From Erythrobacter tepidarius (GTDB lineage: Bacteria; Pseudomonadota; Alphaproteobacteria; Sphingomonadales; Sphingomonadaceae): a DNA stretch of 51,450 nt. Location of the stretch: positions 1-51,450 of the forward strand of contig NZ_MUYJ01000016.1 of assembly GCF_002155695.1 (NCBI RefSeq), written 5' to 3'. A program made the position numbers and the translations under genes. Below, one piece after another: positions 41,556 through 50,209 of this stretch; position 1 is the stretch's first letter; the number at the start of each line of letters is the position of its first letter. The notes below the pieces were generated by a model. The model was given only the letters and a program-made list of their open reading frames with translations. It was not told where the DNA came from and ran no database searches.

Positions 41556-43802
41556 ATGTTCGACACGAAAACCGTATCGCTGGAGTGGGGCGGAAAGACC
41601 CTCACTCTGGAAACCGGGCGCATTGCCCGTCAGGCTGATGGCGCCGTGCTGGCGACCTATGGCGAAACCGTGGTGCTGTGCGCCGTGACCGCCGCCAAGA
41701 GCGTCAAGGAAGGGCAGGACTTCTTCCCGCTCACCGTCCATTATCAGGAAAAATTTTCGGCCGCAGGGCGTATCCCGGGCGGCTTCTTCAAGCGTGAACG
41801 CGGCGCGACCGAAAAGGAAACGCTCACCAGCCGCCTGATCGACCGTCCGATCCGTCCGCTGTTCCCCGAAGGTTTCTACAACGAAATCAACGTTATCGCC
41901 CAGGTCCTCTCGTTCGATGGCGAGACCGAGGCCGATATTGTCGCGATGATTGCCGCTTCGGCCGCCCTGACCATCTCGGGCTTGCCCTTCATGGGGCCGA
42001 TCGGCGCCTGCCGGGTCGGCTACATCGATGGCGAATATGTGCTCAACCCCAAGCAGGACAAGGCGCTGGCCGAAGGCCGGCTCGATCTCGTCGTTGCCGC
42101 CACCGACAAGGCGGTGATGATGGTCGAATCCGAAGCCAAGGAACTGACCGAGGATGAGATGCTCGGCGCAGTGATGTTCGCGCATGACGAATGCCGCAAG
42201 GTGATCGGCGCGATCGTGGAGCTGGCCGAAAAGGCCGCCAAGGAGCCTTGGGAAATCGATCTTTCGGACAACACCGCCGAGATCAAGGCCAAGCTCATGC
42301 AGCTCGTGGGTGCGGATATTGCGGCGGCCTACAAGCTGACCAACAAGTCCGAGCGCGCCAATGCGCTCAACGTCGCGCGCGACAAGGCCAAGGCTGCATT
42401 TGCCGACGAAACCCCGCAGACCCAAATGGTGGCGATCAAGACTTTGAAGAAGGTCGAGGCCGACATCGTGCGCACCGCCATCCTCAAGGACGGCCGCCGC
42501 ATCGATGGGCGCAAGCTCGACGAGGTTCGCCCGATCGAGGCGATCGTCGGCTTCCTGCCGCGCACCCATGGCTCGGCGCTGTTCACACGCGGCGAGACCC
42601 AGGCGATCTGCACCACCACGCTCGGCACCAAGGATGCCGAGCAGATGATCGACGGCCTCGAAGGCCTGAGCTATGCCAGCTTCATGCTGCACTACAACTT
42701 CCCGCCCTATTCGGTCGGTGAAGTGGGCCGCTTCGGCGCGCCGGGTCGCCGCGAAGTCGGCCACGGCAAGCTCGCCTGGCGCGCGCTCAACCCGGTGCTG
42801 CCGAGCAAGGAAGACTTCCCCTACACCATCCGCGTGCTGTCGGACATCACCGAGTCCAACGGTTCGTCGTCGATGGCGACGGTGTGCGGCGGGTGCCTTT
42901 CGTTGATGGACGCGGGCGTGCCGATCAAGGCACCGGTGTCGGGCATCGCGATGGGTCTGATCCTCGAAGGTGACGAATTCGCCGTTCTCTCGGACATTCT
43001 GGGCGATGAAGACCACCTCGGCGACATGGACTTCAAGGTTGCCGGCACTGAAAACGGCATCACCACGATGCAGATGGACATCAAGGTCGCCGGCATCACG
43101 CAGGAAATCATGGCCAAGGCGCTGGCGCAGGCCAAGGCCGGCCGCCAGCACATCCTTGGCGAAATGGCCAAGGCGCTGTCCGGTGCCCGCAGCGAAGTGT
43201 CGAAGCACGCGCCACGGATCGAGACGATCCAGATCGACAAGTCGAAGATCCGCGATGTCATCGGCACGGGGGGCAAGGTGATCCGCGAGATTGTCGCTGA
43301 AACCGGCGCCAAGGTCGACATCGACGACGAAGGCGTGATCAAGATCAGCTCGTCCAACCTCGAGGAAATCGAAGCCGCCAAGCGCTGGATCCTCGGGATC
43401 GTCGAGGAGCCGGAAGTGGGCAAGATCTACACCGGCAAGGTCGTCAACATCGTCGATTTCGGCGCTTTCGTGAACTTCATGGGCGGCAAGGACGGTCTCG
43501 TCCACGTCTCGGAAATGCGCAACGAGCGGGTTGAAAAGCCCACTGATGTCGTCTCCGAAGGCATGGAAGTGAAGGTCAAGGTGCTCGAGATCGACAACCG
43601 CGGCAAGGTGCGCCTGTCGATGCGCGTGGTCGATCAGGAGACCGGCGAGGAGCTGGAAGACACCCGCCAGCCGCGCGAACCGCGCGAGCCGCGCGGCGAT
43701 CGTCGCGGGCCCAAGGGCGGCCGCGGCACTGACCGCGGCGGCCGTGGCGGCCGCGAGCGCGAAAGCGGCCCGGCGGCTCTGCCCGACTTCCTCAAGGACT
43801 GA
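41556..43802 (+). CDS. pnp: polyribonucleotide nucleotidyltransferase
   Basis: A 748-residue PNPase, a phosphorolytic 3'-5' exoribonuclease and part of the RNA degradosome. Two RNase PH cores are seen (first with [20 protein letters not shown], second with [15 protein letters not shown], where [15 protein letters not shown] is the classic segment), then KH ([15 protein letters not shown]) and S1 ([17 protein letters not shown]) domains. The tail (about 705-748) is rich in Arg/Gly ([12 protein letters not shown]) as in many alphaproteobacteria. AAGGA precedes ATG 41556. Confidence 0.97.
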   Translation: MFDTKTVSLEWGGKTLTLETGRIARQADGAVLATYGETVVLCAVTAAKSVKEGQDFFPLTVHYQEKFSAAGRIPGGFFKRERGATEKETLTSRLIDRPIRPLFPEGFYNEINVIAQVLSFDGETEADIVAMIAASAALTISGLPFMGPIGACRVGYIDGEYVLNPKQDKALAEGRLDLVVAATDKAVMMVESEAKELTEDEMLGAVMFAHDECRKVIGAIVELAEKAAKEPWEIDLSDNTAEIKAKLMQLVGADIAAAYKLTNKSERANALNVARDKAKAAFADETPQTQMVAIKTLKKVEADIVRTAILKDGRRIDGRKLDEVRPIEAIVGFLPRTHGSALFTRGETQAICTTTLGTKDAEQMIDGLEGLSYASFMLHYNFPPYSVGEVGRFGAPGRREVGHGKLAWRALNPVLPSKEDFPYTIRVLSDITESNGSSSMATVCGGCLSLMDAGVPIKAPVSGIAMGLILEGDEFAVLSDILGDEDHLGDMDFKVAGTENGITTMQMDIKVAGITQEIMAKALAQAKAGRQHILGEMAKALSGARSEVSKHAPRIETIQIDKSKIRDVIGTGGKVIREIVAETGAKVDIDDEGVIKISSSNLEEIEAAKRWILGIVEEPEVGKIYTGKVVNIVDFGAFVNFMGGKDGLVHVSEMRNERVEKPTDVVSEGMEVKVKVLEIDNRGKVRLSMRVVDQETGEELEDTRQPREPREPRGDRRGPKGGRGTDRGGRGGRERESGPAALPDFLKD

Positions 43803-43874
43803 TCGCCTCAACCGAGGTGTCGACAAGTGGCCGTCCGGAGCGATCCGGGCGGCCTTGTCTTCGGATTTGCACCG

Positions 43875-44555
43875 ATGCGCAAGCGCGAACTGATCGACAC
43901 TGCCCGGATCGAGGACGGCGCAACCCTCGAACTCTACACCCACGCCGGCCACTTCATGGTCATGATGGGGCGCAACGAGCTGATGAGCACCCGGATGCGC
44001 TTTTCCGAGGAGCAGCTGGCCGATCTCGCCATCGACCAGCTTGGCAGGGACGATGCCCGGATCCTGATCGGCGGTTTCGGTCTGGGCTTCACCTATCGCG
44101 CGGCGGCGGCACGGCTGGGGCCGAAGGCGCAAATAGTGGTCGCCGAGATTTGCGAGGCGATCATCGCATGGGCCAGAGGGCCGATGGCGGCGCTGACCGG
44201 CAATGGCCTGTCGGACCCACGGCTCGACCTCAGGATCTGCGACGTCGCGGCATTGATCGACGATGCCGTTGACGGCACCGCCGCGAAATTCGATGCGATC
44301 CTGCTCGATGTTGACAACGGCCCCGACGGGATCGCGCGCGAAGCCAACAACCGCATCTATTCGCGCACCGGCCTTGCCAGGGCGCGCGATGCACTCAAGC
44401 CTGGCGGAATTCTCGCAGTGTGGTCAGCCGCGCCCGATCCGTCCTTCCGCACGCGGCTGCGCGACACAGGCCTGACGGTCACCGAGTGGAAGGTCCGCTC
44501 GCGCCCGGGCAACAAGGGCGCCCATCACCTCATCTGGTTCGCGCACAAGACCTGA
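43875..44555 (+). CDS. spermidine-synthase-like methyltransferase-fold protein
   Basis: A 226-residue protein with a Rossmann methyltransferase fold close to polyamine aminopropyltransferases. ILIGGFGLGFTYRAAAARLG (about 63-82) is the nucleotide-binding glycine loop, QIVVAEICEAI (about 86-96) supplies the acidic residue, and FDAILLDVDNGPDGI (about 137-151) is the catalytic-type Asp block. A polyamine role is not certain; most relatives are annotated only as spermidine synthase-like. I chose ATG 43875 because relatives begin near 'MRKRELIDTARI'; an in-frame GTG at 43827 with GAGG upstream is the alternative. It follows pnp. Confidence 0.75.
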   Translation: MRKRELIDTARIEDGATLELYTHAGHFMVMMGRNELMSTRMRFSEEQLADLAIDQLGRDDARILIGGFGLGFTYRAAAARLGPKAQIVVAEICEAIIAWARGPMAALTGNGLSDPRLDLRICDVAALIDDAVDGTAAKFDAILLDVDNGPDGIAREANNRIYSRTGLARARDALKPGGILAVWSAAPDPSFRTRLRDTGLTVTEWKVRSRPGNKGAHHLIWFAHKT

Positions 44556-44557
44556 CG

Positions 44558-44578
44558 CCCAAGCTCCATGAGCTTGGG
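44558..44578. terminator. bidirectional terminator between convergent genes
   Basis: A perfect 9-bp stem cccaagctc (44558-44566) and gagcttggg (44570-44578) with loop cat, flanked by further gac/gtc pairing. It lies directly after the stop of the spermidine-synthase-like gene and 30 bases before the end of the DUF481 gene, serving both. Confidence 0.7.
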
Positions 44579-44608
44579 TCGTCTGCCTTGTTGAAAGTGG
44601 GTGCTGGT

Positions 44609-45562
44609 TCAGAAATCGTAGATCAGCGTCACGCGGCTGAGCGTGTCGGTCTGCACGGCGCCGGGCGGCGGGTTGCTGTCATACTCCACCGCATAGGAAA
44701 AGCGCGCCGAGAGCTTGCTGCTGATCGCGGCATTCAGCCCGGTGACGAGATCGAGCGTGGTGTTGCGCGAATCGATGATCGCGACTGCCGAACCGCCAGC
44801 TTCCGCCACCGCATTGGCATCCTGCGTCAGCGTGAGGCGCTCAGTGATTTTCCAGTCGAAATCGAGCGCCGCAAGCCCCGCGATCCGGCTTTCGCTGCGC
44901 CCGTCGGTGAATTCGGTGACCCGATAGGCCGGGCCGGTCTTGAGCGAGAGTTGGATGTCGTCCCGCTTCAGCGCCTGATAGCCGAGCCCGCCCGAGATCG
45001 CGTAACGGCCCGAAAATCCCTGGAACCGGTCACGTTCGTACTGCGCCAGCGCATAGAGGTAGATCTTGTCCGAAAGCTCGTAGTTGGGCTCGTAGCGGGC
45101 GAGGTATTGTTCGCGCGTGGTGGTGCCGTTGGCGCGCTGGTAATCGACCCGCCCGGTCAGCCTGTGGCGCCAAGCGATGCCCTGCCGGGCGACCGAGAGG
45201 CCGGCGGTGATCCCGGTGTTCGAGCTGTTGCCGGTCGCGCGGAAGGCACCGAATTCGCCCTTGCCCGACCAGTTATCGAACAACCCGGCGGAACGGATCG
45301 CGGCTTCCTTGGCAGCCGCTTCGGCGGTCTTTTTCTCGGTCAGCCGGGTCTCGAAGGCGGTGAGCATCGCGTCGATCTCGGCGACGGCGTCGGGATTGGT
45401 CTGCTTGGCGATTTCCACGACGGTGCGCACCTTGGCTTCATCATTGGTGGCGATCGCCGCATCGATCATGGCGCGCACCGGTTCGGGCAGCATGGCAAGG
45501 GCAGGGCAGGACGCGCACAGCAGGGCCGCGGGGCCGAGGGTGGCAGGAATCCGGCAGATCAT
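44609..45562 (-). CDS. DUF481 (YdiY-like) outer-membrane beta-barrel protein
   Basis: A 317-residue exported protein. It has a signal-like start (LGPAALLCASCPALA), then an N-terminal helical coil (about 30-90, rich in Ala/Glu/Lys) and a series of amphipathic beta strands (about 100-317) with alternating aromatic residues, ending in LIYDF with C-terminal Phe. This is the DUF481/YdiY pattern of outer-membrane proteins. The role is unknown, possibly a porin-like or adhesion barrel. Its strands include GITAGLSVARQGIAWRHRLT and ARYEPNYELSDKIYLYAL. Confidence 0.82.
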   Translation of the reverse strand: MICRIPATLGPAALLCASCPALAMLPEPVRAMIDAAIATNDEAKVRTVVEIAKQTNPDAVAEIDAMLTAFETRLTEKKTAEAAAKEAAIRSAGLFDNWSGKGEFGAFRATGNSSNTGITAGLSVARQGIAWRHRLTGRVDYQRANGTTTREQYLARYEPNYELSDKIYLYALAQYERDRFQGFSGRYAISGGLGYQALKRDDIQLSLKTGPAYRVTEFTDGRSESRIAGLAALDFDWKITERLTLTQDANAVAEAGGSAVAIIDSRNTTLDLVTGLNAAISSKLSARFSYAVEYDSNPPPGAVQTDTLSRVTLIYDF

Positions 45563-45988
45563 GCCGCAGCCCTAGCCGCCTCGGCTTGAGGCGGGCAAGA
45601 GGCTTGCTGCCGAACGCGGCACCCGCGGACGCGGCGGCCCGGCGGCCTTGCCCGTCTGCTTCCAGCGCGGGGCGATAGCGCATCCCGAGGGCAAGCCAGC
45701 GCGTGGGGGTGCCGGTTCGGACCGGCGAATTTCGCGTCCGTAACGGGCGATGGGCCGAAGCTCGTGCGGGGCTTTCCTACACTGTGTCCTGCGGTTCACG
45801 TTGCGCCGATGAACCGCACGCGCCCGTTCCTGACCTGGCCGAACCAATGCCCTTGCGCCTTTGCGCGGGGCGGTTTTTCGCTTCCGGACAGTGTCTCATC
45901 TGTCTCCAACTTCAGCAAAGTGGCCTTCAAGCTGAACGGTTTGCCGGCTGCACCGTCGGATTCGCAGGGATGGGCGTCAGCGCTGAGC
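45563..45988. other. gene-free interval upstream of the DUF481 gene
   Basis: A 426-base stretch with no supported gene. Open frames on both strands are long here because of high GC content, but they have no ribosome sites, families or protein-like composition. It should contain the promoter of the DUF481 gene and the end of gcrA. No terminator-like hairpin or repeat was evident. Confidence 0.5.
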
Positions 45989-46708
45989 TCAACGGACCCG
46001 CGGGCCGCCAAAGGGCAGCGGCGGCGGCGGACGGCGCACCCCGCGCGGCAGCTGGGCCTGATAAGCGCGGCCGCAATGCTCGACGCAATAGGGAAAACCG
46101 GGGTTCACCGGCTCGCCGCAGAAGTGGAAGTCGGGCTCACCCGGATGGCCGATCGGCCAGCGGCACACCTTGTCCGACAGATCGAGCAGGCTGGTCTTGC
46201 CGGCGATCTCTGGGCTGGGCTTGGCCGGTACCAGGCGACGCGGCGGAGCCGGGGGGATCGGGGCCTGCTGGTCACCGGGGCCTTGGCGCAGGAAGCCGCC
46301 GGGGCCGACCGAGACGATCTTGGGCAGTTCGGCCTGCGGATGGGGCAGGGGCTGCGACGGACTGGGGGCGACGGCGCGCTCGTCCGCCGGAGGGCGTGCC
46401 GTGGCGGTCGGCGCGGGCCGCGCGGGGGCGCGGTCGGCTGCCGGAGCAGCGACCCGCTCGGGCGCTTCGCTGCGCGCGGCGCTCTCGGGCTTGGATGCGG
46501 GTGTCACCGGCTTCTTGCCAGCCCCCGGCTTGGCCTTCTTCTCGTTGGCCTTGACCGGGGAAGGGCGCGCCTTCAGCCCCAGCCGGTGCGCCTTGCCGAT
46601 CACCGCATTGCGGCTGACCCCGCCAAGTTCCGCCGCGATTTCGCTGGCAGTCGCGCCACCTTCCCACATTTTCCTGAGCGTCGCGATACGCTCGTCCGTC
46701 CAGCTCAT
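45989..46708 (-). CDS. gcrA: GcrA cell cycle regulator
   Basis: A 239-residue GcrA, the alphaproteobacterial regulator that works with sigma-70 at promoters with methylated GANTC sites. The N-terminal DNA-binding part is MSWTDERIATLRKMWEGGAT with SRNAVIGKAHRLGL (about 34-47); a long Ala/Pro-rich linker (about 50-170) follows, and the C-terminal zinc-type part is CRWPIGHPGEPDFHFCGEPV and YCVEHCGRAY (Cys and His residues). The linker is longer than in Caulobacter. The start at 46708 gives the standard 'MSWTDERI'. Confidence 0.95.
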   Translation of the reverse strand: MSWTDERIATLRKMWEGGATASEIAAELGGVSRNAVIGKAHRLGLKARPSPVKANEKKAKPGAGKKPVTPASKPESAARSEAPERVAAPAADRAPARPAPTATARPPADERAVAPSPSQPLPHPQAELPKIVSVGPGGFLRQGPGDQQAPIPPAPPRRLVPAKPSPEIAGKTSLLDLSDKVCRWPIGHPGEPDFHFCGEPVNPGFPYCVEHCGRAYQAQLPRGVRRPPPPLPFGGPRVR

Positions 46709-46804
46709 AAAACCTACCTGTTCCTGTATCCGGTGCCTGCGCATCGACCCCTTGCCGGGAGCCATGCTTGCCACGCAAGCCCTTCCGGCCTAGGCGCTCA
46801 GACC

Positions 46805-47707
46805 ATGGCCGATACTGCTTCAGCGCACCCCGATGGCAACGCCGTCCCCGTGACGGAAATCATGGCTGATGACAAGACCGGCGGGGGCACCCGGTTTTCC
46901 CCGCGCGGTGTTCCGGTGATCACCGGGGTCAACCGCGTGGGTCTCTTCGCCCTCTATATGAAGGAGGTGCGACGGTTTCTCAAGGTGCAGACACAGACGA
47001 TCTGGGCACCGGCCTTCACCACGCTGCTGTTTCTGGTGATCTTCGCTGTCGCGCTGGGGCGCGAGGGGCGCGAGGTGCTGGGCGTGCCCTTTGCCACCTT
47101 CGTCGCACCGGGCCTGATCGTGATGGCGATGATGCAGAACGCCTTCGCCAATTCCTCCTTCTCGCTGCTGTCGGGCAAGATGCAGGGGACGATCATCGAT
47201 CTGTTGATGCCACCGCTGTCCTCTGGCGAGCTGATGGCGGGGATCCTGGCGGCCGCGGTGACTCGCGCGATTCTTGTCGGCTGCACTGTGGCGCTGGCGA
47301 TGGCATTGTGGCCGGGCGTGTCGCTGGCGGTGGCGCACGTCTGGGCGGTGGTGTGGTTCGGCCTGATGGGTTCGCTGATGCTGGCAACGCTCGGCCTTGC
47401 GACTTCGATCTGGGCCGAGAAGTTCGATCACAATGCCGCGATAACCAACTTCATCATCGCCCCGTTGTCGCTGCTGTCGGGCACGTTCTATGTGATCGAG
47501 AATCTGCACGGGGTGTTCCAGACGGTGAGCCGCGCGAACCCGTTTTTCTATGTGATTTCGGGCTTCCGCTATGGCTTCCTCGGGCAAAGCGACATCGGCG
47601 GGGCGCAGGCCGTGGCGGCCGCCGGGGGCGCGCTGTTGGCGCTCAACCTGGTGATGGCGGCGGCGGTTTATGCCCTGCTGCGCAGCGGATGGAAGCTTAA
47701 GAGCTGA
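46805..47707 (+). CDS. ABC-2 type transporter permease
   Basis: A 300-residue ABC-2 family permease with about six membrane spans. An N-terminal soluble part (1-45) is followed by GLFALYMKEVRRFLKVQTQT (start of the first coupling region), then spans such as FTTLLFLVIFAVALG, LVGCTVALAMAL and WFGLMGSLMLATLGL. The FNxxxxP-like 'NFIIAPLSLLSGTFYVIENL' block is the ABC-2 signature. The substrate is not evident; polysaccharide, lipid or drug export are the usual choices. No ATPase gene is next to it in the window. ATG 46805 is chosen; an ATG at 46862 is the alternative. Confidence 0.88.
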   Translation: MADTASAHPDGNAVPVTEIMADDKTGGGTRFSPRGVPVITGVNRVGLFALYMKEVRRFLKVQTQTIWAPAFTTLLFLVIFAVALGREGREVLGVPFATFVAPGLIVMAMMQNAFANSSFSLLSGKMQGTIIDLLMPPLSSGELMAGILAAAVTRAILVGCTVALAMALWPGVSLAVAHVWAVVWFGLMGSLMLATLGLATSIWAEKFDHNAAITNFIIAPLSLLSGTFYVIENLHGVFQTVSRANPFFYVISGFRYGFLGQSDIGGAQAVAAAGGALLALNLVMAAAVYALLRSGWKLKS

Positions 47708-47727
47708 CATGGAGCTCGGGCATTGCC

Positions 47728-47743
47728 CGGCCCGAAAGGGCCG
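47728..47743. terminator. hairpin between the ABC permease and hspQ
   Basis: Stem cggccc (47728-47733) / gggccg (47738-47743) with a GAAA tetraloop, 20 bases after the permease stop. No T-run, so moderate support; it lies between convergent genes. Confidence 0.4.
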
Positions 47744-47806
47744 CAAGGACAACCGCCCGCCCGAGCCTTTGCGAGAACCAGCAAGCCGCATGGCTTGCCA
47801 TAGGCA

Positions 47807-48187
47807 TCAGTGCGTCAGCGAGGCTCGCATCCGGTAGCGGCCGTCCTTGAAGCTGTCGAACAGTTGGCGAACCGTCGGGTGATCGACCGGGCCGCCCTCG
47901 GGATCGGCCAGCAGATTGCCCTGGCTGACATAGGCGACGTAGGAGGATTCGTCATTTTCGGCGAGCAGGTGATAGAACGGCTGATCGCGCCGCGGGCGAA
48001 TGTCCTCGGGGATGGACTGGTACCATTCCTCGGAATTGGCGAAAACCGGATCGATGTCGAACACCACGCCGCGGAAGCCGAACAGGCGGTGGCGCACCAC
48101 ATCGCCGATGGCGAAGCGCGCACGGGTCTGGCGCGGGGCGATGATCGTGCGGCCTGCCTGACTTGAGAAGAATTCTGCGCGTTCCAT
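47807..48187 (-). CDS. hspQ: heat shock protein HspQ
   Basis: A 126-residue HspQ/YccV protein, which binds hemimethylated DNA in E. coli and acts as a specificity factor for Lon protease. RFAIGDVVRHRLFGFRGVVF (about 24-43), DPVFANSEEWYQSIPEDIRP (about 46-65) and DQPFYHLLAEN with YVAYVSQGNL are the family blocks. It is convergent with the ABC permease. Its promoter lies before tRNA-Ser; the tRNA is on the other strand. No specific heat-shock promoter was recognised. Confidence 0.93.
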   Translation of the reverse strand: MERAEFFSSQAGRTIIAPRQTRARFAIGDVVRHRLFGFRGVVFDIDPVFANSEEWYQSIPEDIRPRRDQPFYHLLAENDESSYVAYVSQGNLLADPEGGPVDHPTVRQLFDSFKDGRYRMRASLTH

Positions 48188-48365
48188 GCCGCCAATATGG
48201 ACTTTTGCTCCGGCAAAACAAGCGCGGCTTTTGTGCGGTTGCGAGATATGCCCGCATTTTGTGGTTCATCGGGACTTGGCAAGGTTCAAACCCTGCGCTA
48301 ACGGGCGCGCTTCCTGTCGCCTGCCGTCCCGACCATGCGGCCCGACCATGCGCGACAGGCCTCGC

Positions 48366-48455
48366 GGAGAGGTGGCAGAGTGGTCGAATGCGCCGCACTC
48401 GAAATGCGGTTTACCGGCAACGGTAACGTGGGTTCGAATCCCACCCTCTCCGCCA
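48366..48455 (+). tRNA. tRNA-Ser(CGA)
   Basis: A 90-base class II tRNA with encoded CCA (48453-48455). The acceptor stem is ggagagg / cctctcc, the anticodon loop ctCGAaa has anticodon CGA, and the long variable arm is the feature of tRNA-Ser. A Rho-independent terminator follows. Confidence 0.95.
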
Positions 48456-48479
48456 TTATCTTGTAGCGAACCCGAGATG

Positions 48480-48510
48480 AGGCTCCCGTTGGGGGCCTTT
48501 TTCTTTTTGT
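48480..48510 (+). terminator. terminator of tRNA-Ser
   Basis: Stem aggctccc (48480-48487) with gggggcct (48491-48498, one wobble) and loop gtt, followed by tttttcttttt. It lies 25 bases after the tRNA. Confidence 0.8.
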
Positions 48511-48875
48511 TTCAAAGGCGCTTAGCCGAGACGCCCGAACCTCGGAGACTGGCCCTGCGCCGAATTTCTGTCTCTGAACAGCCCTCCGTCTCTAACCGAC
48601 CGAACCTCGTCCGGCCCGGTTCGGCTTCGTGAACACCAGCGTTTCCAACGGGTTTCGCAGTTCGCTCGACAATGCATTCAGCGGGCGTTCTTCCGGTTGG
48701 CGTGGCCGCCGCGGAAAAACACGATAGGCATTGCGGAGCGAAATGCGGCGTAGTTACGAGCTTGGTGTGGCAGAGTATATTTTCCGCCCGGAGAGGAAAG
48801 CACTCTCTCTGATAGCGGGCAATCGGTGCGCGTTGAGCCGATGGCGTCCGCGCTGCATGTAGCACAGGGGGCTTT
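48511..48875. other. gene-free interval between tRNA-Ser and the PIN-like gene
   Basis: A 365-base stretch with no supported gene, lying at the boundary between the core chromosome and the second accessory patch. It includes a ccgcgg site near 48711-48716. A minus-strand frame (48512-48997) overlaps the start of the PIN-like gene and has no protein-like composition. Confidence 0.4.
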
Positions 48876-49730
48876 ATGGTGCTTCGCGTCACATTCGACA
48901 CTAACGTCTTGGACTTGGCATGTCGGCCCGAGCGGTTCCCAAAAGACCCTCGACAGCCGCAAATGAAAAAGGTCCACAGCGCGCTCGCGAATGGCAAGCT
49001 AAAGGGCTTCTATTCGGAGACTATGCTCACCATTGAGGGCATCATGCGCCGTGACCGAGCCGATGTGTTCGCTGCTACCCAGACAGTTATGCATCCGGAA
49101 ACGAGCCAGATCACCGATTACGCAGACCTGCCGAACGTAATCCAGGAGAAGGTCGGTAGCGGGGATTTGGAAACTATCGCTATGGAATTTCGCGTTGAAC
49201 AGCCACGCCGAAAGCCGCTGCATCCCGAGGTTCTAGAGCGTGTAAAGGCGGCCAAGACATTAGGCGTGAAAGTATTAAAGGGCGTGCCAAGGATAGGTGC
49301 CTATCATCTGACCGACCACGCTGGAGAATACTATCTGGGACGGGGCGAAGGCGATGATCTGAAAGCGTGGATCGACAAGGCTCATGAGGTCGCGCGAGCG
49401 ATCGAAGCTCGGGGGATAGGCTTCGCTCAGGTGAAAGCGCTGGGTAGGAACATGTCTGCTTCGGACCCAGCATCCGCTTGGTTTCAGTCTCTCGACCAAG
49501 CGACCGATGTCCACCAAGAACGCAGTGTAGAGCGAGCGTTCAGCGAGTGGGCTGACGGCGACAGTGTAGCCGTCCATGTCGCTTATGGTATTGATGTTTT
49601 CTGCTCGGCGGACGTGGGCAACAGCAACGCCACCAACTCTGTCCTCGACCCGATCCATCGCTCATGGCTTACCGAGACCTACGGCGTTCGCTTTATGACC
49701 TTCGAGGATCTCGCAGACAACCTACCGTAA
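48876..49730 (+). CDS. PIN-like nuclease protein
   Basis: A 284-residue protein with PIN-type nuclease features. The first strand ends in the acidic block RVTFDTNVLDLA (D8), an ETMLTIEGI segment (about 48-56) supplies the second acidic residue, and WADGDSVAVHVAYGID (about 227-242) with FCSADVGN just after places the last Asp residues. PIN nucleases cleave RNA and often act as toxins or in RNA processing. At 284 residues it is much longer than toxin VapC (about 130), with a middle region (about 60-220) of unknown role. No antitoxin-like small gene precedes it. It lies in the accessory patch next to a serine recombinase. Confidence 0.6.
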   Translation: MVLRVTFDTNVLDLACRPERFPKDPRQPQMKKVHSALANGKLKGFYSETMLTIEGIMRRDRADVFAATQTVMHPETSQITDYADLPNVIQEKVGSGDLETIAMEFRVEQPRRKPLHPEVLERVKAAKTLGVKVLKGVPRIGAYHLTDHAGEYYLGRGEGDDLKAWIDKAHEVARAIEARGIGFAQVKALGRNMSASDPASAWFQSLDQATDVHQERSVERAFSEWADGDSVAVHVAYGIDVFCSADVGNSNATNSVLDPIHRSWLTETYGVRFMTFEDLADNLP

Positions 49731-49813
49731 GCTCATTGACGTTTTCACTCACCGTTTCGAGCATAAGCTAACAAGAATGGTCGAGCGCTTCCTTCGTGCC
49801 AGAGGCGATATTC

Positions 49814-50209
49814 TTAGGAGTAAATGGTATCGAATACAGCGTCCATCTGCTCCGCCCACGGCCGATCGGCGACCGAAACAAGGTCGTTCAATGACAGCGC
49901 CGGTGGGACGCGCCTGATGACGAGGTGTTCAAGCACCTCGGGTGACAGATAGGCGAGCCGCATTATTCGGCTCACGAACCGGTCGGAGACCTTCTCGGCC
50001 GCGGCGATATCCTGAATGGTGGAAGCGGCACCGGATTCCAGCTGCCGCCGCCAGCTCCAAGCGCGAGCGATGGCGCGCAGCACATGAGGATCTTGTAACC
50101 GGCCGTCCCGGACCGTCACCTCGTCGGGCGGCAGGATCATCGGCCGCCCGTTGCGTTTGCGGATCGTCAGGGGGATGACGACCCGGATGGTGTTCGTCGA
50201 GTCGGTCAT
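49814..50209 (-). CDS. small helix-turn-helix protein paired with the recombinase
   Basis: A 131-residue basic protein. TIQDIAAAEKVSDRFVSRIM (about 64-83) is a helix-turn-helix resembling those in ParB/KorB-type proteins, and RLAYLSPEVLEHLVIRRVPP follows. The N-terminal strand (IRVVIPLTIRKRNGRP, about 8-23) is basic. Proteins of this kind commonly lie directly downstream of large serine recombinases in alphaproteobacteria and may act as recombination directionality or regulatory factors; this is inferred from position. The start overlaps the recombinase stop by four bases. Confidence 0.6.
   Translation of the reverse strand: MTDSTNTIRVVIPLTIRKRNGRPMILPPDEVTVRDGRLQDPHVLRAIARAWSWRRQLESGAASTIQDIAAAEKVSDRFVSRIMRLAYLSPEVLEHLVIRRVPPALSLNDLVSVADRPWAEQMDAVFDTIYS

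Noticed and set aside
41541..44132. 863-codon minus-strand open frame across pnp
   Set aside because: It is antisense to a clearly identified PNPase gene and results from high GC content; composition (many His, Asp, Arg) is not protein-like.
45764..46804. Long N-terminal extension of the ABC permease
   Set aside because: It runs antisense through gcrA; the permease begins normally at 46805.
48456..48875. Duplication of the tRNA-Ser 3' end as an attachment site
   Set aside because: No second copy of the tRNA end is visible in the window, and the recombinase nearby is of the serine type, which does not usually target tRNA ends in this way.
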